Assembly: GCF_018613715.1 (NCBI RefSeq)
Contig: NZ_JAGGPT010000013.1
Span: 100,365-164,364 of the forward strand
DNA: 64,000 nucleotides
Direction of reading: 5' to 3'
Origin: Chryseobacterium sp. ISL-6
GTDB lineage: Bacteria > Bacteroidota > Bacteroidia > Flavobacteriales > Weeksellaceae
Shown one piece after another: positions 56,535-64,000 of the stretch; position 1 is the stretch's first letter, and each line of letters starts with the position of its first letter. The position numbers and the translations under genes were made by a program. The notes below the pieces were generated by a model. That model saw nothing but the letters and a program-made list of their open reading frames with translations, was not told the DNA's origin and did no database searches.

Positions 56535-57434
56535 TTAAATAATATCGTCCAAAATTTTATAATAATATTTAAACTTCAAGGACATTATCAAATTTTTTGG
56601 GAATTTAATATTTTTAATGAACTTTTTATAATCATGTCTGCATTTTTCTTTATATTCTGTTATTAATTTTGGATTTAAGTTCAATTGATGAACAGCATTT
56701 ACAACAAAATAAATTCTTTTTATTTTGTTGTAAATAATTTCCTTTTCGCTTTTGTGTTCTCCCTGACTGTTCAATCCTATACTTTGATTCTCATGAATTC
56801 TGTATAAAGAAAGCGCCTCTGGGATTATAGCAAATTTTTCGTCTCTGCATGATTTTAGTACTAATTCATAATCATGAATAATTACAGGATGTACATTTTT
56901 GAAAGGAAGATAATTTTTTTTAGCATCTTGAGTAATAATCAATGTCATTCCTGGAAAAACATTTCTTTCAAAAAGAAGATATTGCAATACTTCTGTATTA
57001 TTAAAATCTTCATTAAAATTACTGCCTTTCCAAAATGGACTTTCAATAATTTCTACATTTTCTTTCAATAATTTTACTTTATGGCTGAATATATTATAAT
57101 CAGGATTGTTCTCTGCAAAATCTCTTACTTTTTGAATTTTATTATTACTCCAAATATCATCCTGATCAGATAAAAAGATTAAATCATAAGAACATAAATT
57201 AATAGCCTTTTCAAAGTTCTTTATGTATCCTACATTAACTTCATTTCTAAATATTTTGATAATACTAGGATACTGATTCTTATAATTAGATAGGATTTCT
57301 ATTGTACTATCAGTGGAATTATCATCACAAATTATAATTTCATTTGCAAACTGACTTTGCTTCAGTATGGATTCTAGCTGCTGGGATAAATATTTCTCGC
57401 CATTATATGTACATAGCGCAACAGATACTTTCAT
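56535..57434 (-). CDS. Family 2 glycosyltransferase
   Basis: A 299-residue GT-A enzyme: VSVALCTYNGEKYLSQQLESIL at the start, DDNSTD as the nucleotide-sugar site and FLSDQDDIWS as the DxD-containing motif. It transfers a sugar, as in rhamnosyl- or O-antigen-type synthesis. It is intact but isolated among decayed genes, so it may be part of a lost polysaccharide cluster or a recent arrival. Confidence 0.9.
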   Translation of the reverse strand: MKVSVALCTYNGEKYLSQQLESILKQSQFANEIIICDDNSTDSTIEILSNYKNQYPSIIKIFRNEVNVGYIKNFEKAINLCSYDLIFLSDQDDIWSNNKIQKVRDFAENNPDYNIFSHKVKLLKENVEIIESPFWKGSNFNEDFNNTEVLQYLLFERNVFPGMTLIITQDAKKNYLPFKNVHPVIIHDYELVLKSCRDEKFAIIPEALSLYRIHENQSIGLNSQGEHKSEKEIIYNKIKRIYFVVNAVHQLNLNPKLITEYKEKCRHDYKKFIKNIKFPKNLIMSLKFKYYYKILDDII

Positions 57435-57925
57435 TTGTTTTTAATTTAACTTGATTTTAAGATAAGATAACTGTCATCTTGAACTTATAATTTTCACTAA
57501 AAATATATTACAAATGTAGAATTATGCTTTTTTTACACTACATGATAATAAGTCATATTATCACTAACTAGATGTAGTTTTTAAACTATCACAATTCTAG
57601 TAATGATTGTGATTTTAAATCTTATGTCAATAAAATTAAAAATTGGAAAGTTCCGCCAGAAATAATTAAATCGACAAGAGGAATAATACCAATATATTTA
57701 GGAACAATTAGAAATCAAAGATAAAAAAGAAAACATAGAAAGAAAATAGTTTGACTTCATTGAATTATTGTTGTTAATAATATAGAACTTAATGATTTTA
57801 ATTAGCTTTCAGTCAGCTAAAGTAAAATGGGAGGTTGATCAGCAAAAGGAAATGATTAACACTTTAAAACCAACCATGTAAACAACTGTTTCACAATAGC
57901 TTACCAGCAAAAAAACTTATTATAC
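57435..57925. other. Gene-poor decayed stretch
   Basis: About 490 bases with no intact gene. Short open pieces may belong to a decayed gene (for example near 57640-57720), but I recognise none of them. Confidence 0.4.
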
Positions 57926-58163
57926 AAGAAGGTCGGAACAGGACTTAATGATAAGATCAGCAGGAGACGATGGACCTTCTCAAACCATTAGCTACAAAAA
58001 ACCTTTTCAGAAGAACCAGATGTGAATAAGCCATCCCGATTTAGACCCAACCCTTCACATTCGAAATATTACTTGGCTTAAGCCCGGATTACTGTGCGAA
58101 GTAAATTATGCAGAGTTGAAAAGCAACAAAATTATTCGCCATCCTTACTTTCAGGGAATGTGA
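57926..58163 (+). pseudogene. DNA ligase D C-terminal fragment
   Basis: In one frame 57929 onward reads KVGTGLNDK, and further on SEEPDVNKPSRFRPNPSHS. After a frame change, 58074 onward reads WLKPGLLCEVNYAELKSN and KIIRHPYFQGM. These match the OB-fold end of ATP-dependent ligase D (KVGTGF, EEPDVNKPSRFRPNP, WLKPxLVCEV, RHPSFKGM). At least one stop and one frameshift are present. The start and the catalytic Lys region are missing, so it is a relic of the ligD/Ku end-joining system. Confidence 0.82.
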
Positions 58164-58300
58164 AAAATAGACAATAGAAATTATTTAATTTCTCCCCTCT
58201 TCTCTTAAAATTTACGAAATCATGGGATGGCACCAAACAAGATTATAAGATTTAATTATTCCTTATATTGTAATAGCAAAAAGAAACCATTGCCAATTCT

Positions 58301-58750
58301 ATGAAAAACTATAGAATCACTTCAACAAGAACGATCAAACATGAATATATTTTAAAAGAACTTAACGGGTATTTATGTAAGCGCTTTCAATATAAAAAAG
58401 AATTCGCACATTTTTCTTTTAGTTCTGGAACGATAACTGCTTGTAGTCGTAAGTTCGACATCCATCTTAGACTCTTTGATGATGATAAACATTATAAAGG
58501 TAAAGAAACCTTAGTTGTTGCTCGACTATTTTATGATCAAACTAGAAAGGGACATGGAACTGATTTTTTAAAATTTTTAACTCAACTTGCTATGAAGTGT
58601 GGATTTTTGTTATTAGCATTTGAAAACTGCAATGAAAACAGTAGAAAATTCGTAAAAAATTTTGGATTGATACGGGTAGTAGATCCTTCACATCATTACC
58701 AAATTTTAGTCAAAGATCTCGCAACCAATCTAAATAATTCAAACTATTAA
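58301..58750 (+). CDS. GNAT-like protein
   Basis: A 149-residue protein. The segment LVVARLFYDQTRKGHGTDFL has the R-x-G-x-G acetyl-CoA loop pattern (RKGHGT), and LLLAFENCNENSRKFVKNFGLIRV fits the usual GNAT C-terminus. It is intact but lies between two pseudogenes. The substrate is unknown. Confidence 0.6.
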   Translation: MKNYRITSTRTIKHEYILKELNGYLCKRFQYKKEFAHFSFSSGTITACSRKFDIHLRLFDDDKHYKGKETLVVARLFYDQTRKGHGTDFLKFLTQLAMKCGFLLLAFENCNENSRKFVKNFGLIRVVDPSHHYQILVKDLATNLNNSNY

Positions 58751-58869
58751 ACTATCTATTCATTTACTTTAGGATTCGCATCTACTGCTTAACAAAACCA
58801 ATAAGGGCAGCAGGTAATTTCAAATCAACCATCAATTGTTATCCTAATAAAAGCAAATTAACTTAAAGG

Positions 58870-59385
58870 GAATTTGTGTTGTACAGAAAATAGACCCCTG
58901 GACACCATGTTCAAGTAGATGTTAAGTTTCTAATTTTCACAAATGAAGGTGGAATAAAGATAAAAAGGTATCAATACACAGCAATCGATGATGCAACGCG
59001 CATCAGGACTTTAAAAATATACGATAAACATACACAAGAAAGTTCCATTGATTTTATAAACTGTGTTATCGAAAAATTTCCTTTCAGAATTAACACCATA
59101 CAAACAGATAATGGGCATGAATTTCAATCTAAGTTTCATTGGCATGTACAGGATTTAGGTATAAAACATCGATTTATAAAAGTCGGAACACCTCAATTAA
59201 ATGGTAAAGTTGAACGCTCGCACTTAACAGATAAAAAAGAATTTTATCAACTTTTAAGTTATACTGACGACGTAGATTTGAATCAAAAATTACAGCAATG
59301 GGAAAATTTTTATAATTTCAATAGGCCACATGGATCTTTTAAAGGAAAAACGCCTTATGAAATATTAAAAGCTAAACTAAAATAA
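58870..59385 (+). pseudogene. IS481-family transposase fragment
   Basis: From 58894 an open frame of 163 codons without any ATG reads TPGHHVQVDVKFL, YQYTAIDDATRIRTLKIYDK, TDNGHEF, TPQLNGKVERSH and FYNFNRPHGSFKGKTPYEIL. These are the signature stretches of IS481 transposases. The DDE residues (D in QVDV, D in QTDNG, E in KVERS) are retained. A TAG at 58891 interrupts the upstream continuation (LYRK*TPGHH), and the N-terminal half is missing. Confidence 0.88.
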
Positions 59386-59580
59386 TTATCTTTAAGTCTA
59401 CGAAGCCATGAAGTACGACAAATGCCTTATAATATTATCAGCAAACAATATATTTTATTGTACTAAGTATATCGGCTAGCCAAAACTGAATTTAAAGGAA
59501 TTTTCAGGTAAGTCTTCTATTTAAACGATGTCAATATTTTAATATAATTGTGTTTTGAATATTTAAACATGTAATTACCC

Positions 59581-60171
59581 TTATTGAATCTTTGAAAATC
59601 TGGCTTCAATATTCTTTAACCATTTCACCCTTTTTTCCTGACTGACTGACTTTACCATGTTAAAGCTGATCCATTTAAGATTCTTGTATCCCATAGTTTT
59701 GAAAACACTTTTTATCATTGCTTTCTTAATTAAGTTACCAATAAGCAGGGAGTACATTATCTTAGGTTTATTCATGGTTGTGATGACTGTCACACCTTTT
59801 AAGTTTTTTAAAAGGGGTACCAAACCAAATCCCCTTGGATGGTGGTCGTAAACAACTCCGGGAGTAAGAACCCTATCAACAAATCCTTTGGTCATTGCGG
59901 GCATCAAATCCCACCAGATAGGAAAAATAAAAAACAGGTGGTCTGCTTTTTCCAGACGTTCATTATAGTCTATTACTTGTGGATCCACAGGTTTGTGATC
60001 CACAAATGCTTTCAAATCTGCCTTTGACATTACGGGATTAAATCCATCATTGTCAAGATGCATCAGGTCTATCTCGTGATTTGCACCGTTAAGTCCCCTG
60101 GTCACAGAATTCAAAATTGCGTTTCCAAAACTTCCCTCGTAAGGATGATTAAATACTATTACTACATTCAT
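59581..60171 (-). CDS. Flavodoxin-fold NAD(P)H quinone reductase
   Basis: A 196-residue protein of the NQO1/MdaB/KefG type. The flavin-binding start is VVIVFNHPYEGSFGNAIL, the DHLFFIFPIWWDLMPAMTKGFVDRVL stretch is the second FMN contact, and the product loop GVTVITTMN follows. It reduces quinones with two electrons and protects against redox stress. It is intact although its neighbourhood is decayed. Confidence 0.9.
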   Translation of the reverse strand: MNVVIVFNHPYEGSFGNAILNSVTRGLNGANHEIDLMHLDNDGFNPVMSKADLKAFVDHKPVDPQVIDYNERLEKADHLFFIFPIWWDLMPAMTKGFVDRVLTPGVVYDHHPRGFGLVPLLKNLKGVTVITTMNKPKIMYSLLIGNLIKKAMIKSVFKTMGYKNLKWISFNMVKSVSQEKRVKWLKNIEARFSKIQ

Positions 60172-60722
60172 TTTTACTTTGCTTTATTACCTACTCCAAA
60201 GTTGAGAAGTAGCAAATGTCTGAACGATAACAATTGTTAAAAAATCGAAATGCAAGTAACGAGGAAAAAAAATAATCCGAGAGTTTAAAACCATATTATC
60301 GGAAGTGAAAACGCTTTCATCACTAAACCTTCTATTTAATGGTGCTTCCTAATTGAATTGGGGATTTAGCCACAATTGCACCGGATTGGGATACTTTGGT
60401 TGCCATCGGTTCTATGTAAATTGTCAGCAAATTTACAGAAAAAAAAAGTAGTCCTATCTATATCGATTTTAAGTTAATTCATTGATCAATAGGGTGTTAA
60501 AAAAAAAGAAAAAAAAACCAACATATTACTGAAAATATGATACCAAATAAGTTATTAAAAATTTAATTTCAACCTTTTAATTTGCCACGGCTTAATATTT
60601 TTCTGTTAATTGAGATAATTATTTATATTTGCGATAAAATGTAGTCTAGGTTGGATTATGTTTTAATAAAACTCTTAAGTGTAGTTTGAAAACTCTTAGA
60701 AAAATAACCAAAATATAACGCC
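60172..60722. other. Gap with a gene fragment and a promoter box
   Basis: About 550 bases. On the minus strand 60347-60410 is open and reads MATKVSQSGAIVAKSPIQ, a possible gene end that I cannot assign. TATATTTG at 60624-60631 matches the -7 consensus. Direct repeats follow at 60668-60698. Confidence 0.4.
60668..60698 (+). repeat. Direct repeats AAAACTCTTA, 21-base period
   Basis: AAAACTCTTA occurs at 60668-60677 and 60689-60698, exactly 21 bases apart. This is two helical turns and fits a dimer-binding operator, as for LytTR or AraC proteins. It lies shortly after the TATATTTG box. Confidence 0.5.
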
Positions 60723-60924
60723 ATGAATAAAGAAATTGTCCCAATAAGTTTCCTGATCATTATTCTTAAAAGAAAACTGAAGATATCGCAAATCTCAATT
60801 ATGAGGTTATGAACGTGGCGGTTTATATAAAGTTTGATTTTATTTTAAGAATTCAAAATAGCTAAAAAGTATATAGGATTATTTATGGTTATATTTTTTG
60901 ATTTTACTTCCTGTTATCTTAATA

Positions 60925-61059
60925 ATGGCAAGTTGTTGGTTTACGCGATTTAAGTATAGCAATATTCCGGTAATTATCGGAGCCTTTCTTTTACTATTTT
61001 TTTCTTTTGCGCTTTCTGCATACGTGTTGTTGAATTTGAGAGCTCATACGCACAAATAA
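60925..61059 (+). CDS. Possible small membrane protein
   Basis: A 44-codon frame from the ATG at 60925; the frame stays open upstream without another ATG. It has a helix of about 20 residues (VIIGAFLLLFFSFALSAYVLL) and a basic end (HTHK). It may be a small membrane protein or the remnant of a longer gene. Confidence 0.35.
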   Translation: MASCWFTRFKYSNIPVIIGAFLLLFFSFALSAYVLLNLRAHTHK

Positions 61060-61124
61060 AGATCAGGTATTGCCATCCTTTTAAAAGATATCATCATGGA
61101 ATATTAAAGGAGTTCCCATTAGTA

Positions 61125-61283
61125 ATGCTACAAAGCTGCGCAATTGAAAATTCTAATCTGACTATGGTCATAAAAAAAAGTAATGGCGATACAGAAGCCA
61201 TCTCTCTTCGCCTCCATGGGTTAAGCACCGATGAAGTAAGGGAGATAGAGAGGGCTTTACGAGAAATAATTAGAAACGCATAA
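61125..61283 (+). CDS. Small 52-residue protein
   Basis: A 52-codon frame ending 5 bases before the ATG of the next gene. It reads MVIKKSNGDTEAISLRLHGL from its second Met, then STDEVREIERALREI. The helical, charged end suggests a small DNA- or protein-binding partner. The tight spacing supports translation. I do not recognise it. Confidence 0.55.
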   Translation: MLQSCAIENSNLTMVIKKSNGDTEAISLRLHGLSTDEVREIERALREIIRNA

Positions 61284-61288
61284 TAACA

Positions 61289-61717
61289 ATGAACATTGAT
61301 TTTAAAGATATTCATATAGGTTCCCTTATACAAACTCGTGTAATGGAAATGGGTATAGATATGAATAGAATATGTAGCAATATGAAGCTTAAGGAAGAGG
61401 AAATTAATAATATGTATCAGCAGGATACATTAGAGACAAAAGTCTTGTTGAAATGGTGTAAGCTTCTAGAATACGATTTTTTCCGTTTTTTTTCGCAGCA
61501 CCTCATATTATTTACCTCTCCCATGGGAGCGAATTATAACAGGCCGACTGATTCTGTATTACCGCAGTTCAGGAAAAACCTTTATACGAAGGAAGTGATA
61601 TTTTACATACTCGAAATAATTGAAAGCAATGAAAAAACGCATCTTGAAGTGATCAATGATTACAAGATCCCTAAATCGACATTACGCAGATGGATGGTTA
61701 AATATAAGATCCGGTAA
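61289..61717 (+). CDS. Two-domain HTH protein, transposase-like
   Basis: A 142-residue protein. The N-terminal part (IGSLIQTRVMEMGIDMNRICSNMKLKEEEI) resembles an XRE-type helix bundle. The C-terminal 50 residues (YTKEVIFYILEIIESNEKTHLEVINDYKIPKSTLRRW) form an IS-type helix-turn-helix. Similar small proteins are common in Chryseobacterium and are often labelled transposase, as far as I recall. No catalytic domain is present, so I read it as a DNA-binding protein. Confidence 0.7.
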   Translation: MNIDFKDIHIGSLIQTRVMEMGIDMNRICSNMKLKEEEINNMYQQDTLETKVLLKWCKLLEYDFFRFFSQHLILFTSPMGANYNRPTDSVLPQFRKNLYTKEVIFYILEIIESNEKTHLEVINDYKIPKSTLRRWMVKYKIR

Positions 61718-61736
61718 AAATAAGTAAATGTATCTG

Positions 61737-62060
61737 ATGGAAAATATGCCCGATTACAAAAGAATTTATACTGATATTCTGGACACCAGGTTTCCACATA
61801 AAAAGAAAGACTGCGAAAGCTTATTGAATAAACAAATATTATCACATCTAGATGTGATAGACCTTAACACGATCATATTTGGGGCCGTCACTGCAGAAAG
61901 TTGGAAGTTTAATAAAAGGCATCGTTCTTATAATCAGGATACCATTATGGAAATACTTCAATACCAAAAAAAAAACAAATTAAGTAATTCACAATTAGCT
62001 AACCATTACAAATTAAGTAGAAATACGGTAGCTCGATGGAAAAAGCTATTTGCCATATAA
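61737..62060 (+). CDS. Small HTH protein, partner of the preceding gene
   Basis: A 107-residue protein from the ATG at 61737, 19 bases after the preceding gene. The C-terminal half SYNQDTIMEILQYQKKNKLSNSQLANHYKLSRNTVARWKKLF is an IS-type helix-turn-helix. The two neighbours probably act as a pair; related pairs seem to recur in Chryseobacterium genomes. The function is unknown. Confidence 0.7.
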   Translation: MENMPDYKRIYTDILDTRFPHKKKDCESLLNKQILSHLDVIDLNTIIFGAVTAESWKFNKRHRSYNQDTIMEILQYQKKNKLSNSQLANHYKLSRNTVARWKKLFAI

Positions 62061-62101
62061 ATTCAACTAAAATATTATAGTAAAAATTATTAATACATTT
62101 T

Positions 62102-62548
62102 ATGGTCGTAACGAATAAAGATAAAGTAATATCAAAAATGAGGGTTTGGCAATTTCTTCTTGTATTCAATTGCTGTTTGGCAGTATGTGGATTTGTCTTA
62201 AAATCTCTTATACCGATGGAATTAAGATGGCCGTTACTCGGGATATTTCTTGTAATAAGTATATTAATCATTAAAAAAATAACCAATCTTAAAGTATTTC
62301 AGTTTGAAAATAGTGGTTTCATATTTTCAATCAAATACTATCATCCATCAAAAAAAGGGATTGTATTTCCTTTAGTTGAATATCCTGTGAACAAATTACG
62401 CTCGCTTAAAATCGAAAGATCGGTATTTGCTGATATAATTGTAATCGATGTTGATTTGAAGGAAAAAGAAATGCCTTTTAGAATTAAGATCAAGGTATCG
62501 GATATAAATGACAGGGACTACCGAAAGATGGTCAATTCTTTTTTATAG
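62102..62548 (+). CDS. Membrane protein of unknown function
   Basis: A 148-residue protein with two hydrophobic helices (WQFLLVFNCCLAVCGFVL; WPLLGIFLVISILIIKK) and a C-terminal cytosolic beta-rich part with the PH-like pattern (VFQFENSGFIFSIKYYHPS; PFRIKIKV). It ends 2 bases before the next gene, so the two are translationally coupled. Confidence 0.65.
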   Translation: MVVTNKDKVISKMRVWQFLLVFNCCLAVCGFVLKSLIPMELRWPLLGIFLVISILIIKKITNLKVFQFENSGFIFSIKYYHPSKKGIVFPLVEYPVNKLRSLKIERSVFADIIVIDVDLKEKEMPFRIKIKVSDINDRDYRKMVNSFL

Positions 62549-62550
62549 AA

Positions 62551-62802
62551 ATGACCGAGTCTCTTCTATCTATTGATTTTTCATCTATAATGCTTAAAAT
62601 AGATCCGTTCTTGACTAGTCATTATAGAAATAAAATAAGAATTGGTCTATTTGATGATTTGAGTCGTCCTAAAATAAGATTGACATTTCGGACATATTTT
62701 ACCAAAAAACCTTCATCATCTGAAAATAAGCTTACCACAACAGATGGCTGTTTATATACCATTTGTTATCCCCATTCCAACAAAATTTACTACTTCAAGT
62801 AG
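62551..62802 (+). CDS. Small unknown protein coupled to the membrane protein
   Basis: An 83-residue protein starting 2 bases after the membrane protein stop. No domain is recognised (MTESLLSIDFSSIMLKIDPF). It is rich in Ser, Thr and Lys in the second half. The coupling suggests a partnership. Confidence 0.5.
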   Translation: MTESLLSIDFSSIMLKIDPFLTSHYRNKIRIGLFDDLSRPKIRLTFRTYFTKKPSSSENKLTTTDGCLYTICYPHSNKIYYFK

Positions 62803-63009
62803 TTCTCCATTATAATCTGTACAAACTTGATAAATTTTAATATGAGTCTGTGAATACATCAGCCCTTCGTAGACTAATTTAGTAGAAAACTAATATAGTG
62901 TTACGAATATGGAAAAGACAAAAGTATTTTTTCGAGATTGAAAGACCCCAGATATTTTTTATTACCTTTAAGCTCATCGTATTTTTTTTACATTATTTAT
63001 GTTTTTTAC
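62803..63009. other. Non-coding gap
   Basis: The frames in this stretch look spurious. It lies between the 62551 gene and the terminator at 63010. Confidence 0.4.
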
Positions 63010-63033
63010 GCCCCTCTTCGGAGGGGCTTTTTT
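63010..63033 (+). terminator. UUCG-loop terminator
   Basis: GCCCCTC and GAGGGGC enclose a TTCG tetraloop closed by C-G, followed by six T. It ends the plus-strand gene group. Confidence 0.9.
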
Positions 63034-63120
63034 ATTGGTATAATTTGATAAATAAATTACTTACAATTAGTCAATATGCAAAATAATAATCTCTTAAATA
63101 AAATATGATTGTCATATATT

Positions 63121-63420
63121 TCAACTACAACCACGTACAGATTTACTAAAACTATCTCTAATCAGTTGATGCACATCAGAAAGTTTATAATATAGTTTGC
63201 CACTTATTGTATAGTATGGTATTTTTTTATTTGATCGATAACGCTGTAAGGATCTTGGGCTAATTTTAAGCAACTGTAATACATCTTGATTATCCAACAA
63301 CTGCTCACCATCAATACTATTTAAATCATTCTGGTTTTCTTTTATTTTTTCGCTCATAATGTCAAATCTTGTCATGATTCTCCCCATCCATGAAACAAAT
63401 TCCATTTTGTCAATATTCAT
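63121..63420 (-). CDS. Excisionase-like HTH protein (MerR-type)
   Basis: A 99-residue protein. The last 55 residues (LDNQDVLQLLKISPRSLQRYRSNKKIPYYTISGKLYYKLSDVHQLI) match the short winged-helix excisionase/HTH_17 fold of Bacteroidota mobile elements. The N-terminal 40 residues are a helical extension. It lies 158 bases from an RteC-like gene, as in conjugative transposons. Confidence 0.78.
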   Translation of the reverse strand: MNIDKMEFVSWMGRIMTRFDIMSEKIKENQNDLNSIDGEQLLDNQDVLQLLKISPRSLQRYRSNKKIPYYTISGKLYYKLSDVHQLIRDSFSKSVRGCS

Positions 63421-63578
63421 AATATTTCGTTTTTATTATCAATACAAAGTTTAACAAATAGCATGAAACTTTTTCGGTATCTCACCGGTACTACCGAACG
63501 GTTTTTAATTATTTATTTTTAAATTACTACATTATAAATCCTATATATAAAATATTTATACAAAACAACTTTCATCCA

Positions 63579-64000
63579 TTAATCGCCTCTTTCCATTAAA
63601 GCATCATTAAGGTTTTCCGTAAGCAGTTGCAAAAATTTAGTAGAGCTATATTTTCTATTCTTAATTTCACCAATGGTCTTATAGAAATTCCCTAAATTAA
63701 TATTCAATACCTCTTCTGTAAATCTTACAACTTCACTAAAGTCGATATTTCCACCATTAAAACATTTCGTCTTGTGTAATGCATACACCAGCTCGATTAA
63801 TGAAACTTTTGAGGACGTCCATGATAACTTCGACATTACATTCGTATCATGTTTTGTATTTTGACCAATGTTTTGAATACATTTTATAAGATAATCTTCG
63901 AGCAATTTATTGGCTTCTATCATAGCAATCTTATGATCATGTGATGTAGTAAAATCTTCATCTAAATTATATATACTCGATTGTAAATCGTCAGCAAAAA
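63579..64000 (-). CDS. rteC: RteC-like protein (5' end beyond window)
   Basis: The reading frame is open to base 64000 on the minus strand, so the start is outside the window. The visible 139 residues end with SWTSSKVSLIELVYALHKTK, DFSEVVRFTEEVLNINLGNF and YKTIGEIKNRK, which match the RteC C-terminal domain. In CTnDOT-type elements RteC activates excision genes. The adjacent excisionase-like gene fits. No integrase or tra gene is in the window. Confidence 0.8.
   Translation of the reverse strand, partial: FADDLQSSIYNLDEDFTTSHDHKIAMIEANKLLEDYLIKCIQNIGQNTKHDTNVMSKLSWTSSKVSLIELVYALHKTKCFNGGNIDFSEVVRFTEEVLNINLGNFYKTIGEIKNRKYSSTKFLQLLTENLNDALMERGD

Noticed and set aside
61289..62060. Active transposase genes
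   Set aside because: Both proteins have only helix-turn-helix regions and no DDE or other catalytic domain, so I list them as DNA-binding proteins.
62898..63086. 62-codon frame before the UUCG terminator
   Set aside because: It runs through the terminator hairpin at 63010-63033, so it cannot be a real gene.
1..64000. CRISPR arrays, rRNA or tRNA genes
   Set aside because: I looked for regularly spaced repeats and for cloverleaf-like or rRNA-like stretches and saw none. A dedicated covariance search would be needed to be sure about small RNAs.

Overview
The window is AT-rich DNA with Bacteroidota hallmarks: a SusC/SusD pair with an ECF sigma and FecR-type anti-sigma factor, a protein with a type IX secretion (T9SS) C-terminal sorting domain, many AraC-type regulators, and an RteC-type protein at the right edge. 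Protein style suggests Flavobacteriia, most likely Chryseobacterium or a close Weeksellaceae relative. This is an inference from sequence style; no rRNA or other marker gene is present.

Layout. 1-4.3 kb: end of a secreted thioredoxin-fold protein, an AraC regulator, then three orphan genes (glycine-rich protein, S1-type serine protease without a signal peptide, small membrane-anchored protein), each followed by its own hairpin. 4.4-9.1 kb: CPBP protease, membrane XRE regulator, serine hydrolase, exported glutaminase plus lipoprotein. 9.2-16.1 kb: a minus-strand operon that looks like a Bacteroidota chaperone/usher-type surface fibre system (two small subunit-like proteins, PapD-like chaperone, larger subunit or adhesin, 937-residue usher-like barrel), headed by an AraC regulator. 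16.5-22.2 kb: VWA protein plus MoxR/ChlI-type AAA ATPase, and a GH106-like enzyme. 22.3-26.4 kb: two penicillin-binding-like serine hydrolases that share a duplicated upstream control region, next to a membrane AraC regulator. 26.5-45.2 kb: mostly single metabolic and regulatory genes (receiver protein, GNAT, lipoprotein phosphatase, T9SS cargo, thioesterase, cupin, MBL hydrolase, ArsR-oxidoreductase, HxlR/SDR divergent pair, LytS/LytTR two-component pair, outer membrane protein-acyltransferase-small membrane protein operon, PAP2 phosphatase). 45.6-53.7 kb: small secreted protein, then sigma/FecR/SusC/SusD and a calcineurin-type phosphoesterase.

53.8-61 kb is a graveyard. It holds two decayed Crp/Fnr genes, an IS256 transposase fragment, a DNA ligase D tail and an IS481 transposase fragment, among a few intact genes (GT2 glycosyltransferase, GNAT-like protein, flavodoxin-fold quinone reductase). 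61.1-62.8 kb carries small helix-turn-helix and membrane proteins of unknown role. The last kilobase has an excisionase-like HTH protein and the truncated RteC-like gene, suggesting that an integrative conjugative element starts here and continues to the right.

The candidates I rate most interesting are the chaperone/usher-like operon with a shared C-terminal motif in its putative subunits, the two-part 63-bp-spaced control element duplicated upstream of the paired serine hydrolases, and the S1 protease trio near the left edge.
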